The notes below the pieces were generated by a model. The model was not told the DNA's origin and did no database searches. It worked only from the letters and a program-made list of their open reading frames with translations. A stretch of DNA of 15,586 nucleotides from Desulfobacteraceae bacterium (GTDB lineage Bacteria; Desulfobacterota; DSM-4660; Desulfatiglandales; Desulfatiglandaceae): NCBI GenBank assembly GCA_011048855.1, contig DSCZ01000294.1, positions 1 through 15,586 on the forward strand, given 5' to 3'. The position numbers and the translations under genes are program-made. This document shows positions 8,902 through 15,176 of this stretch, piece after piece (the stretch's first letter is position 1; each line of letters begins with the position of its first letter).

Positions 8902-8908
8902 CTCACCT
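8902..8908 (-). promoter_or_regulatory. Ribosome binding site that decides the CoA-transferase start
   Basis: On the minus strand AGGTGAG (8908 down to 8902) lies three bases before the ATG at 8898, with its AGG core seven bases away. The alternative in-frame ATG at 8925 has only an AAGG about 12 bases upstream. This supports the shorter 626-residue protein starting MKKNTER. Confidence 0.55.
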
Positions 8909-8951
8909 GTGAGAGTCCCATACATCCGTTAAACAGGCCTTCAGGAGGCTG

Positions 8952-10244
8952 TCAGTGCTTGAATGCACGCTGGCCCGTGAAAACCATCGTCACCCTGGGA
9001 TCTGCTTCATTGCAGGCCGAGATAACCTCGTAGTCCCTCAAGGAGCCTCCGGGTTGAACAATGGCTCTTATACCCTGGCGAATCCCGACGTCGACTCCAT
9101 CCCTGAACGGAAAAAACGCATCGGACACCATAGTGGCTCCCGTGAGCCCGCCTTTGGCTTCTTCCGTAAGACGATTTATTTCCTCCAGGAGATCCCGGTC
9201 TCTTTTTCCACGCTCGACAGCCAGTTCGAGATCCTTGTAAGGAATTCCATGCTTTTTGAAACACAACGCGTCGGCATATTTTGTCTTTGCTTTGTAAACC
9301 GCTATTTCAGCCACTCCCACACGGTCCTGCTCGCCGGTGCCGATCCCTACGGTGACCCTGTCTTTAACATATATCACCGAGTTTGATGTGATTCCCTGCT
9401 CCACCTGCCACCCGAAGAGGATGTCTTCGAGTTCGCTTTCATCCGGTTTACGTTCTATGGCATAGGTTTTCCCGTCGTGAACGGCTTCGGCGGGCAGAAA
9501 ATCAGCAGCACTTCTGATGCGGTTCACCGGCGACTGCTGGACGATTATTCCACCGTCGTTAAGGCTTTTGAAATCCAGGAAGCGAAAATCGACGTATTCG
9601 GCGAGGCGGTCCATGCGAGCCACCCGTATGATCCTCAGATTCGCCCTTCGGCCGAGAATGTCTACGACGCCTTCTTCAAAATCGGGTGCTGCCACCACCT
9701 CCAGGTAGTTGCCGGCGACGAGTTCGGCCGCAGCTTTGTCAACCGGACGGTTGAACAGGGCACAGCCTCCAAAAGCTGCTATGCGGTCGGCCATGTTCGC
9801 TCTTTCGTAAGCCCCGGCTATGGATTCTCCGCAGGCCACACCGCAGGGGTTGTTGTGCTTGACAATAACCACGCACGGCCTGCCGGTCAGATACTTCATG
9901 ATATTGAGCGCATTGTCCACGTCGGTCAGGTTGGTTTTTCCCGGGTGCTTTCCACTCTTTATCATGTCGGCTTCAGACACCGCAGATACGAGGCCACGGC
10001 CGGGCTCTATGAAGCTGCATCCGCCGAGCACCAAATTGCCGTTCACCAGTTCATAAAGTGCGGCCTCCTGCCCCGGGTTTTCTCCGTAGCGAAGACCTTT
10101 TTCTATCAGCTCACCGTTTTCCCCTGCTATTTTCCATGTTCGTTTGCGGTAAACAAGTTCTTCGTCCCCGAAAGAAATTTTCATCGTCGAAGGAAAATGG
10201 TCGTCCATTACCGTACGATACATCTTTTTTAAATCACCGCTCAT
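8952..10244 (-). CDS. purH: Phosphoribosylaminoimidazolecarboxamide (AICAR) formyltransferase, stand-alone
   Basis: This enzyme transfers the formyl group of 10-formyl-tetrahydrofolate to AICAR to make FAICAR, the penultimate step of de novo purine synthesis. The 430-residue protein matches only the AICAR transformylase half of PurH. LRYGENPGQ lies near residue 52, the catalytic pair KHNNPCG has K129 and H130, and the C-terminal part carries SDAFFPFRDGVD, IRAIVQPGGSLRD and the ending FTGQRAFKH. The ~200-residue N-terminal IMP cyclohydrolase (MGS-like) domain of bifunctional PurH is absent. The start is secure, because an AGGAGG-type ribosome binding site lies just upstream of the ATG at 10244 and nothing coding precedes it but folE2. 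IMP cyclohydrolase must therefore be encoded elsewhere. The gene lies 26 bases after folE2 and is probably in the same operon. Confidence 0.93.
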   Translation of the reverse strand: MSGDLKKMYRTVMDDHFPSTMKISFGDEELVYRKRTWKIAGENGELIEKGLRYGENPGQEAALYELVNGNLVLGGCSFIEPGRGLVSAVSEADMIKSGKHPGKTNLTDVDNALNIMKYLTGRPCVVIVKHNNPCGVACGESIAGAYERANMADRIAAFGGCALFNRPVDKAAAELVAGNYLEVVAAPDFEEGVVDILGRRANLRIIRVARMDRLAEYVDFRFLDFKSLNDGGIIVQQSPVNRIRSAADFLPAEAVHDGKTYAIERKPDESELEDILFGWQVEQGITSNSVIYVKDRVTVGIGTGEQDRVGVAEIAVYKAKTKYADALCFKKHGIPYKDLELAVERGKRDRDLLEEINRLTEEAKGGLTGATMVSDAFFPFRDGVDVGIRQGIRAIVQPGGSLRDYEVISACNEADPRVTMVFTGQRAFKH

Positions 10245-10270
10245 ATATTCCTCCTCTGGGCGTAACGAGT

Positions 10271-11062
10271 TTAAAAAGCAGCCCCTTTTTCCATACTGTT
10301 ATGTCTTTCGACATATGCATAGGCGTTGTGGTTATGGATTGATTCGAAATTTTCACATTCCACCGCAAACCATGTGATGTTGGGATCATGACTGAGCTTG
10401 ACGGAGACATCCCTTACGATATCCTCAACGAAACGAGGGTTCATATAAGCTTTTTCGGTTACGAATTTCTCATCTTCCCTTTTAAGGACCGAAAAAACAT
10501 CACAGGATGCCGCTGATTCAATGATCCTTATCAGGTCTTCGATCCATACGAATTTTTTGAAACGCACCTGGAGCCGCACTTCCCCCCGCTGGTTATGTGC
10601 ACCGAAATCACTGATCTCTTTTGAACAGGGGCACAGTGTGCAAATCGGCACCCGGATTAGCAGCACAAGGTCGGTGGTTGCGGTCAATGCCCCTTTCATC
10701 GTGCAGAAATATTCCATCAGGCCCTCCAGGCCGGTCACGGGAGCACGTTTCTTGATGAAATACGGGAAGGTCACTTCGATATGAGCGCTTTCGGCATCCA
10801 GCCGCTCTTTCATGTCTTCAAGGATTTTCGAAAGATTCCGAAGCGAGATCCTGCGGCTGTATTCGTTCAGGATTTCGACAAAGCGGCTCATGTGGGTGCC
10901 CTTGTAATAACGCGGCAGGCTCACATACATGTTGATTTCGGCGACGGTCTGCTGTTCCCCCATGTCTTTGTCCAGAACCGTTATCGGATACCTTATGCCT
11001 TTCACCCCCACCTGGTCGATGTCGATGTTTCTATGGTCCTTGTGATTTTGGATGTCTTCCAT
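10271..11062 (-). CDS. folE2: GTP cyclohydrolase IB (FolE2)
   Basis: FolE2 converts GTP to 7,8-dihydroneopterin triphosphate and formate, the first step of folate and pterin synthesis. It belongs to the COG1469 family and not to classic FolE. The protein has 263 residues, a normal length. Diagnostic segments are VGVKGIRYPI near the N-end, KGTHMSRFVE, LCPCSKEIS with the probable active-site Cys144, GAHNQRG, YMNPRFVEDIVRD and the C-terminal ENFESIHNHNAYA. The conserved Cys, His and Glu metal and substrate residues therefore look intact. GGAGA nine bases upstream supports the ATG at 11062. It lies 16 bases after the MetH-activation-like gene and 26 bases before purH, consistent with one folate-linked operon. 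FolE2 is known in some bacteria as a zinc-independent replacement for FolE, but I see no Zur-type operator here. Confidence 0.95.
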   Translation of the reverse strand: MEDIQNHKDHRNIDIDQVGVKGIRYPITVLDKDMGEQQTVAEINMYVSLPRYYKGTHMSRFVEILNEYSRRISLRNLSKILEDMKERLDAESAHIEVTFPYFIKKRAPVTGLEGLMEYFCTMKGALTATTDLVLLIRVPICTLCPCSKEISDFGAHNQRGEVRLQVRFKKFVWIEDLIRIIESAASCDVFSVLKREDEKFVTEKAYMNPRFVEDIVRDVSVKLSHDPNITWFAVECENFESIHNHNAYAYVERHNSMEKGAAF

Positions 11063-11078
11063 TTAGAAAATCTCCGGG

Positions 11079-11771
11079 TTAAATGTCCGCGGGTTTATAT
11101 TTGGAGGCGAAAAGATCCGCATCATAGGGGGCCCTTCTGCCGGGGCATCTCTCCCGCGGGCACAGCTTGCAGCTTTGAAAGTTGTGCTCGCTGGGAAAAG
11201 TGAACCGGCTCAGTGATTTGGTAGGAAGCATCAGACAGCTGTCGGTGAGCCTGACGCCGGTCGCCGCCACCCCGTTACCGAGCAGTTTGAACAGTCGGGA
11301 TTGTTCCGTGATGGGCCAGTCTTCGAGGGATCCAGGGCTCATGGAAGAAATCCGCCCCGAAGCGTTCAAGACTGTCACCATGGCATCCACGGCTTCAACG
11401 GCCTTTCTTAGTGCATTCTCTTTGATCGTGTCGGCCCAGAAGCTTTCAAGAATGTCATTGTACCGGGACGCCCACGTGTCCAGTTCCACCCCGCAGGTGG
11501 CCACGTTCGCGAAAACCCTGTGCGCTTCATCGAGGTTCACCCTGAGGATTCGACTGCGGAATTCTATACCTTCAATCACCACATGGTCCTCCCCGTGTTT
11601 TTCTATGGAGCAGACCGCGCAGAAGGCTTTCGGTCCGGCTATGTCGCGGGCCTCCGACACCATTCGATTGATTGTGCCCGCATCACGGGAATGTTCGCCG
11701 ACGTGCAGGGTTTTAAGAAGTTTTCCGGTGTCGGGATTGAATTTAATATCATCTATAAGATAAGATTCCAT
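11079..11771 (-). CDS. Vitamin B12-dependent methionine synthase activation-domain protein (MetH reactivation type)
   Basis: This 230-residue protein resembles the activation domain of MetH (the AdoMet-binding domain that enables reductive methylation of inactive cobalamin), here as a free-standing protein. Supporting features are the central SPGSLEDWPITEQSRLF stretch, which corresponds to the family's SPGYxDWPxxxQ motif, the LPTKSLSRFTF segment after it, and a C-terminal CxxCxxxxC cluster (C201, C204, C209) followed by RRAPYD. The cysteine cluster is not part of MetH itself. The tyrosine expected after SPG is serine (S148). I start it at the ATG at 11771, where the family-like IDDIKFNPD begins. 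The nearest Shine-Dalgarno-like GGGAGG is ~14 bases away, which is long. An in-frame TTG at 11849 would add 26 polar residues but has no ribosome binding site. It is first in the cluster ahead of folE2. Confidence 0.75.
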   Translation of the reverse strand: MESYLIDDIKFNPDTGKLLKTLHVGEHSRDAGTINRMVSEARDIAGPKAFCAVCSIEKHGEDHVVIEGIEFRSRILRVNLDEAHRVFANVATCGVELDTWASRYNDILESFWADTIKENALRKAVEAVDAMVTVLNASGRISSMSPGSLEDWPITEQSRLFKLLGNGVAATGVRLTDSCLMLPTKSLSRFTFPSEHNFQSCKLCPRERCPGRRAPYDADLFASKYKPADI

Positions 11772-11849
11772 TGATTTTTCTACATCCTCCCGGCATGGAA
11801 GTGAATCTGAACGATCAGCTGCACCCAAATCCACCGTCTGACTTTTCAA

Positions 11850-11878
11850 TGGTCACAATGGGTAATGGCTGATATAAT
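11850..11878 (+). promoter_or_regulatory. Extended -10 promoter for the citrate synthase gene
   Basis: A perfect TATAAT (11873-11878) is preceded by TGA, the TGn extension (TG at 11870-11871). A weak -35, TGGTCA (11850-11855, 4 of 6 to consensus), lies 17 bases upstream. Transcription would begin near 11885, about 30 bases before the ATG at 11915, which has AAAGGAG nine bases upstream. The 143-base divergent region (11772-11914) must also serve the minus-strand cluster. It is AT-rich, but I cannot assign a clear promoter in that direction. Confidence 0.6.
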
Positions 11879-11914
11879 AATCAATTCAGTCAATTTACAA
11901 AGGAGTATACATTC

Positions 11915-13283
11915 ATGGCGGAGAAGGCGCAACTAATCATCGACGGTAAAACTTACACCCTTCCTGTAGTCATCGGCTCCGAAGGAGAAAAGGCGCTGGA
12001 TATCTCCTGCCTTCGCAAGGAAACCGGCTACGTGACCCTGGACCCGGGCTACGCGAACACCGGGAGCTGCATCAGCGCAATAACCTTTGTGGATGGGGAA
12101 AAAGGCATTGTCCGTTATAGGGGGATCCCGGTCGAAGAACTCGCGGAGCATTCCAGCTTTGTTGAAACAAGCTACCTGTTGATTTTCGGTGAACTGCCTT
12201 CTATGCCGGCGCTGAGGGCGTTTTCCGAGTTGTTGAACGACCATTCCCTGGTTCACGAAGATATGCGGGAATTTTTTGAAAGTTTTCCCCGGCGTGCTCA
12301 TCCCATGGGTATTCTTTCATCCATGGGTGAATGCATTGAGGGCGTTCTACCCGGAGCTGAGGGAGAGGAATCAGGAGGAAGAGACAAAGATCACCTTCGC
12401 CCGGTTGATATCAAAAATGAGGACGATGGCCGCAATGTCCTACAAAATATCGAGAGGTCACAGGGTCGTTTATCCACGCCACGATTTGAGTTACTGCGCC
12501 AATTTTTTAAACATGATGTTCGACTCTCCGGTCCGTCCCTGCCAACTCGACGACGACATTATAAGGGCTCTTAATGTGTTCTGGATCGTCCATGCGGATC
12601 ATGAGCAGAATTGTTCGACCACTTCCGTGCGATTGGTCGGCAGTGCCAGGGTGAATCTATACGCCGCGATTTCAGCCGGCATATGCGCGTTGTGGGGACC
12701 TCTTCACGGGGGGGCGAACCAGGCGGTCATAGAGATGCTCAGGCAGATCCGTGACGGCGGGGGTGATCCCCAGCCCTTCATACAAAAGGCCAAGAACAAG
12801 AAAGAGCCGTTCAGGCTGATGGGATTCGGACATCGTATTTATAAGCACTATGACCCGCGTGCCCGCATTATGGAGAAATGGTGCCATAAAGTGCTTTCAA
12901 AGCTGAAACGCCAGGACCCGCTCCTTGACATCGCCAAGAAGCTCGAGGAAATCGCCCTTGAAGATCCGTACTTTATTGACCACGAACTTTATCCGAATGT
13001 CGACTTTTACAGCGGTATAGTACTTCGTGCAATGGGTATCCCTGAAAACATGTTCCCGGTGATGTTCGCAATCGGCAGGCTCCCGGGGTGGATAAGCCAG
13101 TGGAAGGAATCCCTGAGTTCACAGGAAAGCAAACTTTACAGGCCAAGACAGATCTACACCGGTCCGTCGGAGCGGAAATACACCCCGAGAGAGCACCGGC
13201 TCCAGCCTTATGAAAACGAGATGTTCGACGAAGAATTTTTATGGCCCAAGTTTCCTGACAGGGATTTTGAGTGGACCCGCTAG
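11915..13283 (+). pseudogene. Citrate synthase (Si type), reading frame broken by +1 G at about 12326
   Basis: This gene encodes an enzyme condensing acetyl-CoA and oxaloacetate to citrate. Frame one runs from the ATG at 11915 through AHPMGILSSM (to 12325). The correct continuation VNALRAFYPEL lies in another frame from 12327, so base 12326, within a GGG run, is surplus. Removing one G gives a 455-residue protein of the hexameric type II class, with HADHEQNCSTTSVRLVGSAR, GPLHGGAN (His codon 12705-12707), MGFGHRIYK (His codon 12831-12833) and VDFYSG (Asp codon 13002-13004). These supply the catalytic His, His and Asp. The uncorrected first frame ends in a nonsense tail at 12574. An extended promoter and a good ribosome binding site precede it, and no other lesion is seen, so a sequencing or assembly error, or a very recent mutation, is likely. 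The tail of ~35 residues after RPRQIYTGP is longer than usual. Confidence 0.9.
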
Positions 13284-13299
13284 TTGCTTGACGGGTTTT
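13275..13299 (+). terminator. Weak candidate terminator after citrate synthase
   Basis: ACCCG (13275-13279) can pair with CGGGT (13292-13296), with a T run following (13296-13299). The stem is only five base pairs and the loop is 12 bases, spanning the stop codon TAG at 13281-13283. It may contribute to termination, but the longer inverted repeat that starts at 13326 could equally do so. Confidence 0.25.
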
Positions 13300-13325
13300 G
13301 CGTCATATTATAGGCTTTCATCATT

Positions 13326-13450
13326 GACGGCGTCGTAAAAAGTCCAACTGCTGCGCTGCGCTTCATCCTTCGGTCGCTGCAGCGTACTGCAAGTACGCCT
13401 CACTCCTCAGGATTCGCACGCCTTGCATTTGAACTTTTTCCGTAGCCGTC
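13326..13450. repeat. ~125-bp imperfect inverted-repeat element
   Basis: The ends are 22-base imperfect inverted repeats. Left is 13326-13347, with GACGGCGTCGTAAAAAGTCC, and right is 13429-13450, whose complement reads GACGGCTACGGAAAAAGTTC. About 17 of the 22 positions agree. The centre is a perfect 7-bp hairpin, GCGTACT (13382-13388), loop GCA, AGTACGC (13392-13398), near the midpoint of the whole. The inner arms pair only partly. No ORF is inside. The design (AAAAAGT arms, central hairpin, ~125 bases, non-coding) fits a dispersed REP/MITE-like palindromic unit. From memory, similar GTCGTAAAAAGTC palindromes are frequent between genes in Desulfobacterota. Only one copy lies in this window, so dispersal cannot be shown here. 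Confidence 0.7.
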
Positions 13451-13457
13451 TTATTTG

Positions 13458-13475
13458 TGAGTTCCCACGAACTCA
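13458..13475. promoter_or_regulatory. Perfect palindrome upstream of the hydantoinase gene
   Basis: TGAGTTC (13458-13464) and GAACTCA (13469-13475) are perfect inverted repeats around a CCAC spacer, 38 bases before the ATG at 13514. It could be an operator for a dimeric regulator, a small RNA hairpin in the leader, or an outer part of the adjacent repeat element. The sequence alone does not decide. Confidence 0.35.
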
Positions 13476-13513
13476 TCATCGTTGAATTTTTGCTATTTTG
13501 AAAGGCGGCTTAC

Positions 13514-15175
13514 ATGATTCTCGGACTCGATGTCGGAGGAACCCAGACCGATTCGGTGCTAATAGATCGGGGGCGAATCGTCGCGGAATACAAAGTACCT
13601 ACCGGCGGAGATCTGCTTGAAACCCTTGGGGATTCCCTCGCACGAACGTTTGATGGCCTGGAGCCGGGGGCGGTCGAACGGATGGTTTTTTCCACGACAA
13701 TGGCGACCAACGCGATCGTCCAGAAAAGGATGGATCCCGCCGGGGTGATCGTCTCCGCCGGGCCGGGCATTGATCCCGCGCTTCACGAGGTGGGGCCGTG
13801 TTATCACGTGGTCCCGGGATGTATCGATCATCAGGGCTTCGAAGTCTGGAAGCTTGACCGTTCTATGGTTGCCGGGGCGGCCGCGGACATCAAGAGCCGG
13901 GGCATCGACAGCCTCGCCGTCGTCGGCAAATTTTCTGTCCGCAACCCGCTTCACGAGGAACAGATCCGAAACTGGGCCGGTGGAGATTTCAGCCATGTGG
14001 CGATGGGACATCACATTTCCGGATCGCTCAATTTTCCCAGGCGCATAACCACCGCATATTTAAATGCGGCTCTTTCGGCGATACACCACCGGTTCATCCA
14101 CGCTTTGAGTGAAACTCTTTCCAGGATGCACCTCGAAGCCAAGCGCTATCTTTTAAAACCGGACGGCGGCACATGCTCCCCCGACTCCGGCCCGGCTCTT
14201 CCTTCAAGGACGGCTCAGTCCGGACCCGCCGCAAGCGTGATGGGGGCGCTCGCGCTGGATGGATGCGAAGGAACAACGCTTGTGCTCGACATCGGCGGCA
14301 CCACCACCGACATGAGCGTCGTACTGGACGGAGTGCCGCTTATTGATCCCAGGGGTATCGCCCTGGGGCCCTATCTGACGCTGGTTCGTTCCCTGATCAC
14401 GCATTCCGCGGGAATCGGTGGGGACAGCAGGGTGAGGCTTCAGCAGGACGGAAGCCTGTCAATAGGCCCCGAAAGGGTGGGCGCCCCCGTTGCTTTCAGG
14501 GGTCCTGCCCTCACGCCGACCGACGCGATGGTTGCCCTGGGTCTCCTGGATGCCGGTGACCGGGGGGCCGCCCTGGAGGCGATGGAGACGATCGGCGCTC
14601 CTTCCGGCGCGGGGCGCGCCGACGCAGCCCGTCTCGTGCTGGAATCGACCGGACGGCGGATCGCCGATGAAGCCCGGGAATTTGTTGCAAGACTCAACTC
14701 CAGACCCGTTTACACGATACATGAAGTGCTGCACGATAGACCGATCATTCCTTCCAGGGCGGTTGTCATAGGAGGCCCCGCCGCCCAGCTCGCACCTTTT
14801 GTAGCAGAGGCCCTCAGCGTGGATTGCTCGGTGCCTGAACATTACGGGGTGGCCAACGCGGTGGGCGCCGCGGTTGCAAGGGTAACCGCCATGGTGACCC
14901 TGCAGGCTGACACCGAACGGGGCACCGTGATGATACCGGAGGTTGGTATCAACAGGCCCATTCCCAGGGAATTCGACATCCATGAAGCGGAGGCTCTTGC
15001 CAGGGAGGCCCTTCGGTCGGCGGCGACCTCCGCCGGGGGGGAAGCGGAGGAAATATCCGTGGTCGAACGGCAGTGCTTCAACAAGATAAGGGGTTATTCC
15101 CGCATCGGCAGGAACATCCGGCTCAAACTGTGCGTCACCCCGGGTCTCATAGCCGAATGGAGCAGGGGGGTATAA
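13514..15175 (+). CDS. Hydantoinase/oxoprolinase family protein (HyuA-like, short form)
   Basis: This 553-residue member of the ASKHA-fold hydantoinase A / 5-oxoprolinase family belongs to a group of ATP-using enzymes that open hydantoin, oxoproline or related amide rings, or carboxylate ketones. The N-terminal phosphate loop GLDVGGTQTD (4-13) and TTMATNAIVQKR are typical of the Hydantoinase_A_N domain. A second loop, LDIGGTTTD (258-266), a glycine-rich SAGIGGDSRV (298-307) and VIGGPAAQLAP follow in the Hydantoinase_A domain. It is shorter than full HyuA (about 690 residues): the usual C-terminal domain is missing and no HyuB partner gene follows. The sequence therefore does not give its substrate, and a sugar-kinase-like or acetone-carboxylase-like role is not excluded. 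AAAGG eight bases upstream supports the ATG at 13514. The HDAC-like gene starts one base after its stop, so the two are likely translated together. Confidence 0.85.
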   Translation: MILGLDVGGTQTDSVLIDRGRIVAEYKVPTGGDLLETLGDSLARTFDGLEPGAVERMVFSTTMATNAIVQKRMDPAGVIVSAGPGIDPALHEVGPCYHVVPGCIDHQGFEVWKLDRSMVAGAAADIKSRGIDSLAVVGKFSVRNPLHEEQIRNWAGGDFSHVAMGHHISGSLNFPRRITTAYLNAALSAIHHRFIHALSETLSRMHLEAKRYLLKPDGGTCSPDSGPALPSRTAQSGPAASVMGALALDGCEGTTLVLDIGGTTTDMSVVLDGVPLIDPRGIALGPYLTLVRSLITHSAGIGGDSRVRLQQDGSLSIGPERVGAPVAFRGPALTPTDAMVALGLLDAGDRGAALEAMETIGAPSGAGRADAARLVLESTGRRIADEAREFVARLNSRPVYTIHEVLHDRPIIPSRAVVIGGPAAQLAPFVAEALSVDCSVPEHYGVANAVGAAVARVTAMVTLQADTERGTVMIPEVGINRPIPREFDIHEAEALAREALRSAATSAGGEAEEISVVERQCFNKIRGYSRIGRNIRLKLCVTPGLIAEWSRGV

Positions 15176-15176
15176 A

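Noticed and set aside
8899..8925. Start of the CoA-transferase at the upstream ATG (8925)
   Set aside because: The nine extra residues are not family-like. The stronger AGGTGAG ribosome binding site fits the ATG at 8898.
11772..11849. TTG start at 11849 for the MetH-activation protein
   Set aside because: There is no ribosome binding site, and the added 26 residues are polar and lie before the region where similarity begins. It remains possible because the ribosome binding site for 11771 is also imperfectly spaced.
12326..12574. Programmed +1 frameshifting in citrate synthase
   Set aside because: The first frame stays open for 83 codons past the shift point. There is no slippery heptamer, rare or stop codon at the shift, or obvious stimulatory structure. 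Citrate synthase is not known to use recoding. A sequencing error or recent mutation is simpler.
12276..13283. The ATG at 12276 as the start of a separate gene
   Set aside because: Its first ~17 codons are an out-of-frame reading of the citrate synthase sequence. Real homology in that frame begins only at 12327, so it is the second half of the broken gene.
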